The notes: generated by a model not told the origin, from the sequence alone. Shown: positions 29,939 through 38,091, counted from the stretch's first letter. The stretch is 38,091 bases of DNA from Woeseiaceae bacterium (GCA_030066075.1 JASJCH010000009.1:1-38091); one strand, 5' to 3'. Numbers and translations: made by a program.

Positions 29939-31765
29939 TTAGTGCACGCCGTGCATGCCGCGGCGCAGCAGCGGCGAAACGAGAAGCACGAATAATCCAA
30001 CGCCGAGCCCGACATACATCAGGAACTCGAAGAGCTGCGTATAAGTGGCGAGCGCGCCAGCCGAGTCGACGACTTCGCCGCCGCTCGTGGCCATCGCGGC
30101 CATCTTGCCGAGGCGCGTCGCGACGGTTTCGGACAGCGCCGTCGCGAGGAACCACGTGCCCATGCTGACGCCGACGACACGCCCGATCGACAGCTTGGTG
30201 ACCGCGGAGAGGCCAACCGGCGACAGGCAGAGTTCGCCCGTCGTGTGCAGCAGGTAAGCCAGGATCAACCAGATCATGGCGACTTTGCCGGCCTCGTCCG
30301 GGAACTGGGCGCCGATCACCAGTGCGCCGAAGCCGAGGCCCGCCTGCATGATGCCGAGGCCGAACTTGACCGGGGTCGACGGCTCGAGGTTCCTCTTGGC
30401 CAGCCAGATCCAGAGCGCTGCAAACGGGAGCGCCAGCAGCATGATGAAGCCGGCATTCAAAGAGCCGAACTGGGCGGCCGTGAACGTGATGCCACCCGCG
30501 GTACGGTCGACGACGCGATCGGCAAACAGCGTCATCGAGCCGGCAGACTGCTCGAACAGCGCCCAGAACACGACCGTCGTGAGGATCAGGAACATCAGCA
30601 CGACCGTACGGCCGAACTCGTGGGAGTTGTGGGTGACGAAGCCGTAGATCACGAAACCGACGATGAGCGCGAGCGCAACGTACAAGCTGAACTCGGCAAT
30701 CACGTCACTGGTCGGCAGGAACGACGGCATGTGGTCGAGGTTGGCAAGCACCGTGTAGATGCCGGCGAGAATCGTGATTGCCGCGAACACGTAGGCGAGC
30801 CGGTTGTCCTGGTCCATGCGCGTGTGAATCATCGAATAGAGGATGATGCTGACGATGGCGACGATCAGGAACACGTTCTGTGTCAGCAGCACGACCGGCT
30901 CGTTCTGTACGAGGAGCCAGAAGATGCCGAGTACGGGAATGCTGAGCAGGTAGATTGCCCACTCGCGATTGACCGGACCGAGGACCTTTTCGGTCAGCTT
31001 CTCGGGTTCGGCCGGCTCCGCGTGGCCGTGCAGGTGCTTCTGTCCGTATGAGAACGAGATCAGGCCGATGATCATGCCGATGCCGGCAGCGCCGAAACCA
31101 TACTTCCAGCCGAACGTCTCTCCCAGCCAGCCGCACAGCAGCGTGGCGACAAACGAGCCGATGTTGATGCCCATGTAAAAGATCGTGAAACCGGAATCGC
31201 GGCGCGGGTCGTCCTCGGCGTAGAGCTTGCCGACGATGGTCGAGATGTTCGGTTTGAGGTAGCCGACGCCCATTACGATTAGCGCCAGCGCCATGTAAAA
31301 GACGTTGAGCGCCGCCGTGTCGCGGAATGTGATGGCTTCGCTGAGCACGGTTCCCGCGGCGAGCACCTCGCCGCTGGCCAGGGTCAGGCTCTCGGTCAGC
31401 GTGTAGCCCGCCGGGTAGTTAATGGCCTGGTGGCCCTCGACCGCCATCAGGATGTGGCCGAGCGACAGCAATATGCCGCCGAACAGCACCGATTTGCGCA
31501 TGCCGAGGTAGCGATCGGCAATCAGGCCGCCAATGACGGGCAGCGCATAAACCAGGCCGGCGTACGAGCCCAGGACGTCAAGGCCCATCGCATCGGTAAA
31601 CAGGTGATACTTGGTGAGATACAGGAGCAGCAGGTACTTCATTCCGTAGAATGAAAAGCGCTCCCAGAGTTCGGTGGTGAAGCAGACGTACAGTCCTTTA
31701 GGGTGGCCGAAAAGGTCTTCGTCGCTGCTGTAGTCTTCCGCAGGCGCGGCTACAGTTTCTGTCAT
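29939..31765 (-). CDS. POT family proton-coupled di/tripeptide permease
   Basis: An MFS-type importer of di- and tripeptides at the inner membrane. At 608 residues it is longer than E. coli DtpA (about 500), with extra length in loops such as residues 110-150. The proton-coupling motif ExxERFxYY appears as ELWERFSFYGMKY. YALPVIGGLIADRYLG and the PTR2 signature GYLKPNISTIVGKLY with GFTIFYMGINIGSF follow, then FWALFEQSAGSMTLFADR and CLSPVGLSAVTKL. It would import the dipeptides that the next gene, the M2 peptidase, releases. It is the first gene of a three-gene unit (25 and 12 bp gaps). The 135-bp upstream gap holds a REP pair but no clear promoter. Confidence 0.94.
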   Translation of the reverse strand: MTETVAAPAEDYSSDEDLFGHPKGLYVCFTTELWERFSFYGMKYLLLLYLTKYHLFTDAMGLDVLGSYAGLVYALPVIGGLIADRYLGMRKSVLFGGILLSLGHILMAVEGHQAINYPAGYTLTESLTLASGEVLAAGTVLSEAITFRDTAALNVFYMALALIVMGVGYLKPNISTIVGKLYAEDDPRRDSGFTIFYMGINIGSFVATLLCGWLGETFGWKYGFGAAGIGMIIGLISFSYGQKHLHGHAEPAEPEKLTEKVLGPVNREWAIYLLSIPVLGIFWLLVQNEPVVLLTQNVFLIVAIVSIILYSMIHTRMDQDNRLAYVFAAITILAGIYTVLANLDHMPSFLPTSDVIAEFSLYVALALIVGFVIYGFVTHNSHEFGRTVVLMFLILTTVVFWALFEQSAGSMTLFADRVVDRTAGGITFTAAQFGSLNAGFIMLLALPFAALWIWLAKRNLEPSTPVKFGLGIMQAGLGFGALVIGAQFPDEAGKVAMIWLILAYLLHTTGELCLSPVGLSAVTKLSIGRVVGVSMGTWFLATALSETVATRLGKMAAMATSGGEVVDSAGALATYTQLFEFLMYVGLGVGLFVLLVSPLLRRGMHGVH

Positions 31766-31858
31766 TATTATGTCCCCCGGCGCGCAGCCCAGACCGCGGC
31801 CTCCTCTCAGGATTGGCTAGGCATTAAACACTATTTGACGTGCGACTGGCTAGCGAAT

Positions 31859-31905
31859 GTCGGAGCGCCCCATGGGCGCGATCGCGGCCACGGGCCGCTC
31901 CTACA
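31859..31905. repeat. REP pair (inverted, BIME-like) overlapping the tatC stop
   Basis: Two REP hairpins in opposite orientation: GCGCCC-CAT-GGGCGC (31865-31879) and GCGGCC-ACG-GGCCGC (31884-31898), joined around GATC and flanked by TGTCGGA and TCCTACA. The outer ends form an imperfect inverted repeat (TGTCGGAGCG against CGCTCCTACA). The element reaches 31905 and so provides the tatC stop codon (31901-31903) and part of its last Met codon. The right half is shared with the element at 26490-26513. Confidence 0.82.
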
Positions 31906-32668
31906 TGTTGCTATCCGAGACCGCCTCGGCTTCTTCGGGTTTCCTCTGGAACAGTCGCGACATAAGGATTCCGAGCTCATACAGCAGGTAAACGGGAACG
32001 GCCAGCAGGGTCTGGCTGATGACGTCTGGCGGCGTCAACAGCATGCCGACGACGAAGGCGCCGAGAAACACATAGGGCCGCGCTTTGCCGAGCTTTTCCA
32101 CGGTCGTCAGGCCCGCGAAAACGAGCAGCACGGTGGCGATAGGCGTCTCGAACGCGAGTCCAAACACGAGCACGACCATCATCACGAAGCCGACGTACTG
32201 CGTCATGTCGGGCTGGTAGTTGACGGACTCCGGCGTGAACGCGGAGACGAAGGCAAAAATCAGGGGAAACAGGACGAAATAGGCAAACGCCATGCCGACA
32301 TAAAACAGCAGGATGCTGGTCGCCAGCATCGGGAAGGCGAAGCGCTTTTCTTTGATGTAGAGCCCCGGGGCAACAAACGCCCACAGCTGGTAGAGAATCA
32401 CCGGCATCGAGATGAAGATTGCGAGGTAGAAGCTCAACGCGATCGTCGCCGTCAGTGGCGACACAGGGCTAAGGGCAATCAGTTCGCCGTTGGGCACGAC
32501 GCTGACCAGCGGCGCGGCGACGAAGTTGAATATCTGCCGCGCGAACGGCAGTAAGGCCAAAAATACGATGAACACCACGCCGAGCATCTTGAAAAGCCGG
32601 CTGCGGAGTTCCACGAGATGTGAAAGCAGGGTCCCCTCGGCTAGCTGTTCCTGTTGCTCCGGGGCCAT
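31901..32668 (-). CDS. tatC: Sec-independent protein translocase TatC
   Basis: Core receptor for twin-arginine signal peptides in the inner membrane. The 255-residue protein has six predicted helices. Hallmarks: SHLVELRSRLFKML at the N-terminus, YQLWAFVAPGLYIKEKRF (first cytoplasmic loop), FVLFPLIFAF, GLAFETPIATVLL (the conserved Glu in the fourth helix region) and MLLTPPDVISQTLLAVPVYLLYELGI. Its ATG overlaps the tatB stop by one base. The C-terminal tail (KPEEAEAVSDSNM) ends where a REP element begins, and the stop codon lies within it. It is the last gene of dtd-tatA-tatB-tatC. Confidence 0.97.
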   Translation of the reverse strand: MAPEQQEQLAEGTLLSHLVELRSRLFKMLGVVFIVFLALLPFARQIFNFVAAPLVSVVPNGELIALSPVSPLTATIALSFYLAIFISMPVILYQLWAFVAPGLYIKEKRFAFPMLATSILLFYVGMAFAYFVLFPLIFAFVSAFTPESVNYQPDMTQYVGFVMMVVLVFGLAFETPIATVLLVFAGLTTVEKLGKARPYVFLGAFVVGMLLTPPDVISQTLLAVPVYLLYELGILMSRLFQRKPEEAEAVSDSNM

Positions 32669-33006
32669 CAGGTCTTCGCCTGGTCTTCTTCCTGCGCCGG
32701 CGCCGCAGGCGGTGCGACGACGTCGTCTTCCTCGCCGTCGTGCAGCGGTGAATAGGTATCGTCTTCACGCGGCGTCATCATCTGCCGCGGGTCGAGGTTG
32801 TTCTTCAGTTCGTTAGGATCGAAGCCGAGGTTCTTCTCGGCGTTGAGCTCGTCTTCGAGCTGGCGGCGCATCGAGCGTGTCATCTGGCGCGCCTTGCCGA
32901 CCCAGCTGCCGATCTGGCTGGCAACGCGCGGCAGCCGTTCGGGCCCCAGGATCAGGAGCCCGATCAGGCACAGCAGCAGAAACTCGGATCCACCCATTGA
33001 GGACAT
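32668..33006 (-). CDS. tatB: Sec-independent protein translocase TatB
   Basis: Partner of TatC in substrate recognition. The 112 residues have one N-terminal membrane helix (EFLLLCLIGLLILGPERLP, with the family GPERLP hinge), a basic amphipathic helix (VASQIGSWVGKARQMTRSMRRQLEDEL) and an acidic, Pro/Ala-rich tail (PPAAPAQEEDQ). The Glu at position 8 that is typical of TatB is present in GSEF. Fifteen bp after tatA, and its stop overlaps the tatC ATG by one base. Confidence 0.95.
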   Translation of the reverse strand: MSSMGGSEFLLLCLIGLLILGPERLPRVASQIGSWVGKARQMTRSMRRQLEDELNAEKNLGFDPNELKNNLDPRQMMTPREDDTYSPLHDGEEDDVVAPPAAPAQEEDQAKT

Positions 33007-33021
33007 GGTCTGCCCCGGCTG

Positions 33022-33255
33022 TTAAGCGTCTTTTTTCTCGGAGGGTTCTTCGACGGGCGTATTCTCGAAGTCGGCGTCGTTCGACTCGTCGCGGATCTGC
33101 TCAGTCGTCTGCTCGGCCTCATTCATGGCCGAACGAAACCCTTTCACGGCGCCGCCGAGATCGGAACCGAGGTTCCGGAGCTTCTTGGTGCCGAAAATGG
33201 CCAGCACAATGACCAGGATGATCAGTAGCTGCCATGGACCGATGTTGGAAAACAT
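33022..33255 (-). CDS. tatA: Sec-independent protein translocase TatA
   Basis: Forms the protein-conducting part of the Tat system. At 77 residues it has an N-terminal helix ([15 protein letters not shown]), the hinge [21 protein letters not shown] (core FGTKKL) and an acidic C-terminus with DESNDAD and [14 protein letters not shown] lies before the ATG. A short hairpin (GGGGC-CAG-GCCCC, 33269-33281 approx.) sits just before that ribosome site and might limit translation. It follows dtd on the minus strand with a 95-bp gap, so a separate tat promoter is possible, though I cannot pick one with confidence. Confidence 0.96.
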   Translation of the reverse strand: MFSNIGPWQLLIILVIVLAIFGTKKLRNLGSDLGGAVKGFRSAMNEAEQTTEQIRDESNDADFENTPVEEPSEKKDA

Positions 33256-33350
33256 GTTGTTGCTCCCGGGGCCAGGCCCCTAATTCCTCTCTATGCGCCA
33301 TAATAACGCCAATAACGGCTCAATACCGTGTCGGCGTCACACCGCGCGCC

Positions 33351-33788
33351 TCAGGATTCGAGCCAGAACGTGACCGGCCCGTCGTTCGTTAGCGCCACCT
33401 GCATATTGGCGCCGAAACGACCGGTTTCAACGGTCTCCAGCTGCTGCCGGCAGGCCGCCACAAGGCGCCCGAAGAATTCCGCGCCCTTCTCGGGTTCCGC
33501 GGCCCGGGTGAAACTCGCCCGCGTGCCCTTTTTCGTGTCCGCGGCCAGTGTGAACTGGGGGACGAGCAGCAGCCCGTGTTTCTCGTCCAGCAGGCTGCGG
33601 TTCATACGGCCCTCGGCGTCCGGGAACACCCGGTACGTCAGGATGCGCTCGGCCAGGCGTGCGATATCGCGGTCCTCGTCGTCACGGTGCACGGCGACCA
33701 GCACCATTAGCCCGCGATCGATGCGCCCTATGATTTCGCCCTCGACGGCGACGGAGGCCGCCGAAACTCGCTGTAACAAGCCAATCAT
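33351..33788 (-). CDS. dtd: D-aminoacyl-tRNA deacylase
   Basis: Removes D-amino acids (and Gly from tRNA-Ala) from mischarged tRNAs. The ATG at 33788 gives MIGLLQRVSAASVAVEG, the family start, and 145 residues. An earlier ATG at 33818 adds ten residues without a family match. Motifs: MNRSLLDEK, then LLLVPQFTLAADTKKGTRASF, where most members have SQFTL: here the Ser is Pro, a substitution I think occurs in other proteobacteria. The cross-subunit NDGPVTFWLES with the Gly-cisPro motif is intact at the C-terminus. AAAGG lies before the ATG. It leads the tatABC genes on the minus strand and is divergent from dctP over a 313-bp gap. Confidence 0.94.
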   Translation of the reverse strand: MIGLLQRVSAASVAVEGEIIGRIDRGLMVLVAVHRDDEDRDIARLAERILTYRVFPDAEGRMNRSLLDEKHGLLLVPQFTLAADTKKGTRASFTRAAEPEKGAEFFGRLVAACRQQLETVETGRFGANMQVALTNDGPVTFWLES

Positions 33789-33879
33789 GGCCTTTATTAA
33801 TGCATCAACGAGATTCAATAGCCATAGCGCTGGACGGCTGCTGCGAGAATTCGGGATCGCCAGGGAAGGCGGGCCGCGG

Positions 33880-33937
33880 GCCGCACCGACTGCGGCGGAC
33901 CAGGATGGTCACGGGCCCCGGTCGCCAGATCGGGGCC
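33880..33937. other. Cluster of three perfect hairpins in the dtd-dctP gap
   Basis: The gene-free stretch 33789-34101 (313 bp) holds three tightly spaced perfect stems: GCCGCA/TGCGGC (33880-33896, loop CCGAC), GACCA/TGGTC (33898-33910, loop GGA) and GGCCCCG/CGGGGCC (33914-33937, loop of 10). Gaps between them are one and three bases. They would be in the long leader of dtd if transcribed leftward. I recognise no RNA family. Rightward, an AT-rich part with TATTAT (33996-34001, possible dctP -10) and a hairpin ATTGGC/GCCAAT (34040-34064) follow. No ORF in the gap looks real. Confidence 0.5.
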
Positions 33938-33941
33938 TATT

Positions 33942-33984
33942 AAAAGAAAAAATCCCACCAGAGCAATAAAATAACAAAAGTGGG
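33942..33984 (-). terminator. Terminator-like element on the minus strand
   Basis: Read leftward: CCCAC (33984-33980), a 21-base AT-rich loop, GTGGG (33958-33954), then ATTTTTTCTTTT. The T-run is strong but the stem is only five bases (seven with a bulge) and the loop long. It would end a leftward transcript begun in the dctP leader before it reached dtd. Weak as a standard terminator. Confidence 0.35.
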
Positions 33985-34101
33985 TTTCTAGTCTCTATTA
34001 TGAGTTAATTTGAGGTTTTGGGTGGTAAATGCTTGCCGCATTGGCTTCGGGCGCAACTGCCAATACACTTGGGCGCTTGTCTGGCTCCGGCAGGAAGCGG
34101 A

Positions 34102-35196
34102 ATGAAGAGAAGAGAATTCGTGGGGGGGCTGGCGGCTGCCGCCAGTGTCGCGGCCTGTACAGGCGAGGAGCAGGGCTGCGAGAGCGGAGCCGTTGCGTCG
34201 GGCGAGACTTTCGAGTGGTCCTGCGTCACGTCGTGGCCGCCGAAGTACCCCGGGCTCGGCATCGCCGTCAACAACCTGGCGGAGCGCATCGAGAAGGCGT
34301 CCAATGGGCGCCTCAAAATCAAGGTCTACGGTGGCGGCGAGCTGGTTCCGCCGCTCGAGGTGTTCGATGCGGTACAGCGCGGCGTTGTGGAGATGGGCCA
34401 CGGCGCATCGTATTACCACAAGGGCAAGGTCGACGCGGCCCAGTTCTTTACCGCGATACCCTTCGGTATGAATGCCGCGGAGCTCGACGGCTGGCTCTAC
34501 TATGGCGGCGGCCTCGAGCTGTGGCGTGAACTCTACGCGCCTTTCAACATCGTGCCGTTCCCGTGTGGCAACACCGGCGTGCAGATGGGCGGCTGGTTCA
34601 ATCGCGAGATCAACTCGGTCGAGGACCTGCAGGGACTCAAGATGCGCATACCGGGACTCGGCGGCGAGGTCATGCAGCGCGCTGGCGCAACGGCCTGGGC
34701 GTTGCCGGGCTCGGAGATTTTCACGTCATTGCAAACAGGCGTGGTCGACGCGGCAGAATGGGTCGGCGCCTACAACGACGTCGCGCTCGGCCTGCACGAG
34801 GCCGCGAGCTATTACTACTACCCGGGTTGGCATGAACCCAGCGCCGGACTGGAACTTGTAGTCAACGCGGAAGCCTGGGCGACGCTGCCCCCTGACCTGC
34901 AGGCGCTGGTCGGGCTTGCTTGCCAGGCGATCACTACGGACATGCTGGCCGAGTACACCCACGGCAACGCGCAGGCGCTGCAGCAACTGAACGACGACCC
35001 GAACGTCGAAGTGCGGCCGTTCCCCGATGACGTGCTGCGCGTTCTCAAGAGCCACACCCGGGACATCGTCGACGAGATGTCGGCGAAACACCCTGAGTGG
35101 AAGAAGATTGCCGAGTCGTACTACGCGTTCCTCGAGAAGTCGACGCCAAACCAGTTAGCTACTGAAGTTGCCAACCTCGCTACGCGGAGTCTTTAG
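34102..35196 (+). CDS. TRAP transporter solute-binding protein, TakP-like Tat lipoprotein
   Basis: Binds a small acid outside the inner membrane for a TRAP (DctPQM) importer. The ATG at 34102 (AGGAAG before it) gives MKRREFVGGLAAAASVAAC: twin arginines plus a lipobox Cys, so a Tat-exported lipoprotein. Earlier starts add nonsense. The mature protein matches the alpha-keto-acid-binding TakP branch: LKIKVYGGGELVPPLEVFDAV, NTGVQMGGWFNREI, LQGLKMRIPGLGGEVMQRAG (substrate Arg in the KMR motif), GVVDAAEWVGAYND and YYYYPGWHE. 364 residues. No DctQ or DctM gene is in the window; the next genes are a serine hydrolase and a symporter, three bases and then five bases apart, so the usual membrane partners must be elsewhere. 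Confidence 0.92.
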   Translation: MKRREFVGGLAAAASVAACTGEEQGCESGAVASGETFEWSCVTSWPPKYPGLGIAVNNLAERIEKASNGRLKIKVYGGGELVPPLEVFDAVQRGVVEMGHGASYYHKGKVDAAQFFTAIPFGMNAAELDGWLYYGGGLELWRELYAPFNIVPFPCGNTGVQMGGWFNREINSVEDLQGLKMRIPGLGGEVMQRAGATAWALPGSEIFTSLQTGVVDAAEWVGAYNDVALGLHEAASYYYYPGWHEPSAGLELVVNAEAWATLPPDLQALVGLACQAITTDMLAEYTHGNAQALQQLNDDPNVEVRPFPDDVLRVLKSHTRDIVDEMSAKHPEWKKIAESYYAFLEKSTPNQLATEVANLATRSL

Positions 35197-35198
35197 AA

Positions 35199-37079
35199 TT
35201 GCGCCTGCCTGGTCACTTGCGCAGCATCGTCGTGTTGCTGGGGTTGTTTGCATGCGCCGGCGTGGTGGCGCACGAAGACGAAGAAGCAATCGTCGCCGAG
35301 ACGATCGACGAACTGTTGGAAGCCATCAACGACGTCCTCGAGGAACACGATACCCCGGGCGTGGCTATCGCCATCGTCAACGAAGATGGGCCCGAGTACA
35401 TCGGCGCGCTGGGCAAAGCCAACGTAGAAAACGATATCGCCGCCGACGCCGACACGCTGTTCCGGATCGGGTCAACGTCCAAGATGTTCGTCGCGCTTGC
35501 GGTGTTGCAGCTCGTCGAAGAGGGCCGGCTGTCACTCGACGACAGGCTCGCCGACCTCGCCCCGGAGATCGAGTTCGAAAATCCCTGGGAAGAGACGCAC
35601 CCGGTTCGCGTCGTGCACCTGCTCGAACACACAACCGGCTGGGATGACATCCACCTGCCCGAGTATGCGCACAACGACCCGACGCCGGCGACCCTGAAAG
35701 AAGGTCTCGATTATCATCCGCACTCGCGCAGGTCGCGCTGGCAGCCCGGCACGCGCACGTCCTACTGCAATGCCGGTCCGCCGGTCGCGGCCTACATCGT
35801 GCAAAAGGTCACGGGCCAGGACTTCGAAGACTACGTCCAGCAGAATTTCTTCACATCGCTGGGGATGAGTGGCGCCTCGTACCGGCGCAGCGAGGCCGTA
35901 CAGGAACGCGGCGCGACGCTGTATACCAACGGCGAGCCCGTGGAGTACTGGCATATCCTCATGCGGCCGTCCGGCGCCATCAATGCCTCGGCGGCAGACA
36001 TGGCCAGGTTCCTGCAGCTATTCCTGGGCCGCGGCACCGTCGATGGCGTGCAGTACGTTGCGGCCGAGTCGATCGACCGCATGGAGATCGCGACGACCAC
36101 CGACGGCGCGAGAGCCGGGCTCGAGGTGGGTTATGGGTTGAACAACTACACCTCGAGACACGAGCACTGGGTCTACCAGTCCCATAACGGCGGCGTCGAA
36201 GGCGGCCTCACGGAGTTCGCCTACTTGCCTGATGCGAACCGTGGGTACGCCTTCATGATCAACTCCGGGTCCGGTGCGGCGTACCTCGAGATCAGTAAGC
36301 TGATACGCAACTACCAGACGCGCGATCTCGAGGAGCCGGAGATACCGGCTGCCGTCCCCATTACCGGGACCGAGCCGAACATCGAGGGCCTTTACCACCC
36401 CATTAACTCCCGTCAGCAGGTCGGCTACTTCATGGACCGCGTGCTCGGCGTCAGCAGGTTGTCCATGCAAGAGGGTGAGCTGATCCGCAAACCGCTGGTT
36501 GGGGGTGAGGCCTCGGAGTACCTGCCGGCAGGCGACGGTAAATTCCGCTCGCCAGATTCGGGAAGAGTCGTGATCGCGCAGACCACGGACCCGCTCGTGG
36601 GACCCGTCGTGCACATGGGCACCCTGGTATACCGGCCGGTGTCCCCGCTGGTCGCGTATGGCCAGCTCACCATCGCCCTGCTCTGGCTTGTGTCCATAGT
36701 CACCTCATTCATGTATTTCGTCGTCTGGGGTGTTCGCAAGTGGCGCGGCAAGGTGCCAGCAGGGCCGAGCACGAGGATCCGGGTGTGGCCGTTGCTCGCT
36801 GGCGTCTCGATTGTCGCTTTCGCCGTGCTGTTTGCGGTCGGCATGGGCGACGTCTTCAACAGGCTCGGCAAACCGACGGCGATCTCCGTTGCCGTGATGC
36901 TGGCAAGCGTTGTGTTCGCGGTCTTCGCCGTACTCAGCGCATGGACGGCATTCAGGGAGCGCAACGCCGAGATGAACCGCGTCAACTACTGGTACTGCAC
37001 GACCAGCTCGGGCCTGCACCTGGTCGTTGCCGTCTACCTCGCCTGGTTCGGCATCATCGGCATCCAGACCTGGACTTAA
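35199..37079 (+). CDS. S12-type serine hydrolase (beta-lactamase fold) with C-terminal membrane helices
   Basis: A 626-residue protein. A TTG at 35199 is used: it lies two bases after the dctP stop, with GGAG nine bases before, and gives a signal peptide ([15 protein letters not shown]). Residues about 30-385 are a penicillin-recognising serine hydrolase: SxxK as STSK (near 92-95), YxN as YCN in TSYCNAG, HxG as HNGG in [11 protein letters not shown]. Then a linker domain of about 100 residues and four membrane helices from about 490 to the end ([64 protein letters not shown]). The family includes D-aminopeptidases, carboxypeptidases and esterases; the substrate cannot be told. The 5-bp gap to sstT implies cotranscription. 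Confidence 0.88.
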   Translation: MRLPGHLRSIVVLLGLFACAGVVAHEDEEAIVAETIDELLEAINDVLEEHDTPGVAIAIVNEDGPEYIGALGKANVENDIAADADTLFRIGSTSKMFVALAVLQLVEEGRLSLDDRLADLAPEIEFENPWEETHPVRVVHLLEHTTGWDDIHLPEYAHNDPTPATLKEGLDYHPHSRRSRWQPGTRTSYCNAGPPVAAYIVQKVTGQDFEDYVQQNFFTSLGMSGASYRRSEAVQERGATLYTNGEPVEYWHILMRPSGAINASAADMARFLQLFLGRGTVDGVQYVAAESIDRMEIATTTDGARAGLEVGYGLNNYTSRHEHWVYQSHNGGVEGGLTEFAYLPDANRGYAFMINSGSGAAYLEISKLIRNYQTRDLEEPEIPAAVPITGTEPNIEGLYHPINSRQQVGYFMDRVLGVSRLSMQEGELIRKPLVGGEASEYLPAGDGKFRSPDSGRVVIAQTTDPLVGPVVHMGTLVYRPVSPLVAYGQLTIALLWLVSIVTSFMYFVVWGVRKWRGKVPAGPSTRIRVWPLLAGVSIVAFAVLFAVGMGDVFNRLGKPTAISVAVMLASVVFAVFAVLSAWTAFRERNAEMNRVNYWYCTTSSGLHLVVAVYLAWFGIIGIQTWT

Positions 37080-37084
37080 GACAC

Positions 37085-38091
37085 ATGGCTAAACCCATTA
37101 TCGAAAAACTCACCTCCGGCAACCTGATATTGCAGATTGGTATCGGCATCGTGGCGGGCGTCGTGCTGTCGCAGGTCTCCCCGAGCGCAGCGGGGTCTGC
37201 CATGCTTCTCGGCAACCTGTTCGTCTCCGCGCTCAAGGCCGTGGCGCCGGTCCTGGTGCTGGTGCTCGTTGCGTCGGCCATCGCGAACCGGCGTGTAAGC
37301 CATACCGCACAGATGCGCCCGATCATAGCGATGTACCTGGTCGGTACGATCGCGGCCGCTTTGCTGGCTGTAATCATGAGTAAGCTGTTCCCCACCGAGC
37401 TGATTCTGCAAACGGCGGGCAACGACGCCTCACCGCCGCAGGGTATAACCGAAGTGCTGGGAGGCTTGCTGCTGCGGATCGTGGATAACCCGGTCAGCGC
37501 AATCATGAACGGCAACTACATCGGCATCCTGGTGTGGGGCGTCCTTCTGGGCGTGTTCCTGCACCATGCGGTCGACACCACCCGGCAGATGCTGGCGGAC
37601 CTGGCCGAAGCCGTTACGAGTATCGTGCGCATCGTGATCCGGCTCGCGCCAATCGGGATCTTCGGACTCGTGGCCGGCAACCTCGCGGACGCCGGCCTCG
37701 GGGCCCTGGGCGGCTACGCGCGCATCCTCACCGTTTTGCTCAGCAGCATGCTGATCATGGCGCTGGTCATCAATCCGCTGATCGTCTGGGTGAAGACCAG
37801 GAAAAATCCTTATCCCATAGTGTTTACGGCGCTGCGGGGTAGCGCGGTGACAGCGTTCTTCACCCGCAGTTCGGCGGCGAACATCCCCGTGAACATGGCG
37901 CTTTGCGAGCGCCTCGATCTCGAGAAAGACACCTACTCGGTGTCGATACCGCTCGGCGCCACGATCAACATGGGCGGCGCGGCAATCACGATCACGACGC
38001 TCACGCTCGCGGCTACCCATACGCTCGGCATAGAAGTCGACATGGCGACGGCATTGTTGCTCAGCGTCGTGGCGGCGCTGTCGGCCTGCGG
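37085..38091 (+). CDS. sstT: Serine/threonine:Na+ symporter SstT, 3' end cut
   Basis: Sodium-coupled importer of serine and threonine in the dicarboxylate/amino acid:cation symporter family. Frame open to the window end; about 335 of roughly 410 residues are seen. It follows E. coli SstT closely: [67 protein letters not shown], the serine-rich hairpin [18 protein letters not shown], and [27 protein letters not shown] (core [10 protein letters not shown]). The second hairpin and C-terminus are outside the window. Five bp after the hydrolase stop. Confidence 0.96.
   Translation, partial: MAKPIIEKLTSGNLILQIGIGIVAGVVLSQVSPSAAGSAMLLGNLFVSALKAVAPVLVLVLVASAIANRRVSHTAQMRPIIAMYLVGTIAAALLAVIMSKLFPTELILQTAGNDASPPQGITEVLGGLLLRIVDNPVSAIMNGNYIGILVWGVLLGVFLHHAVDTTRQMLADLAEAVTSIVRIVIRLAPIGIFGLVAGNLADAGLGALGGYARILTVLLSSMLIMALVINPLIVWVKTRKNPYPIVFTALRGSAVTAFFTRSSAANIPVNMALCERLDLEKDTYSVSIPLGATINMGGAAITITTLTLAATHTLGIEVDMATALLLSVVAALSAC

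Noticed and set aside
33328-33969. 213-codon open frame on the plus strand over dtd
   Set aside because: Opposite dtd, Ser/Arg-rich, no motif.
34018-34101. Longer dctP start at 34018
   Set aside because: The ATG at 34102 has a good ribosome site and a twin-arginine lipoprotein signal; the upstream 28 residues have no such sense.

Overview
The window looks like a piece of a GC-rich gammaproteobacterial chromosome. The evidence is the run dnaN-recF-gyrB (usually just downstream of dnaA at the replication origin), a GyrB carrying the long C-terminal insertion typical of the class, separate glyQ and glyS, secB, tatABC, a proteobacterial glnA-ntrB-ntrC cluster, and REP-type palindromes. Many secreted or lipoprotein peptidases (M13, M2, S41, an S12-like hydrolase) together with peptide and amino-acid transporters suggest a heterotroph living on protein, perhaps a marine Woeseiales/Xanthomonadales-like lineage. 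That placement is inference from gene content only.

Layout. 1-4451 (+): dnaN (5' end cut), recF, gyrB. 4473-7968 (+): membrane-anchored GST-fold protein, DUF6491 lipoprotein, M13 metallopeptidase lipoprotein, then a clear intrinsic terminator. 8048-11801 (-): glyQ, glyS and a PlsC-like acyltransferase, tightly packed; glyS contains an in-frame 27-bp palindrome. 11802-16659 (+): nitrogen regulation. A glnA control region with two NtrC sites 31 bp apart and a sigma-54 promoter is followed by glnA, a DUF4124 gene, ntrB and ntrC. 16656-18851 (-): an unrecognised secreted protein, a DUF427 protein and a class 1B-type dihydroorotate dehydrogenase. 18873-19337 (+): trmL. 19348-22328 (-): rhodanese, secB, gpsA and an SDR with a signal peptide. 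22409-25629 (+): envC, an S41 protease and a divergent polysaccharide deacetylase (cell-envelope genes). 25674-26489 (+): a secreted six-domain Kazal-type inhibitor. 26521-31765 (-): POT peptide permease, M2 (ACE-like) peptidyl-dipeptidase lipoprotein and AbgT-family transporter. 31901-33788 (-): dtd, tatA, tatB, tatC. 34102-38091 (+): TakP-like TRAP solute-binding Tat lipoprotein, S12-type serine hydrolase with four C-terminal membrane helices, and sstT (3' end cut).

How it works together. NtrB/NtrC, encoded here, should act on the two enhancer-like sites and the sigma-54 promoter in front of glnA, giving a self-contained nitrogen-control module. The M2 peptidase could release dipeptides outside the inner membrane for the neighbouring POT permease. 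The Tat genes lie close to a twin-arginine lipoprotein that is a likely substrate.

I found no CRISPR array, prophage, transposase or tRNA/rRNA gene. I also saw no clear-cut new defence or mobile system. The best second-look items are: the REP-like palindrome encoding nine residues of GlyS; the six-domain Kazal protein with different predicted P1 residues; ntrB and gpsA lacking ordinary start codons, with a possible compensated frameshift in gpsA; the exported SDR; a cluster of perfect hairpins between dtd and dctP; and REP elements, one of which supplies the stop codon of tatC.
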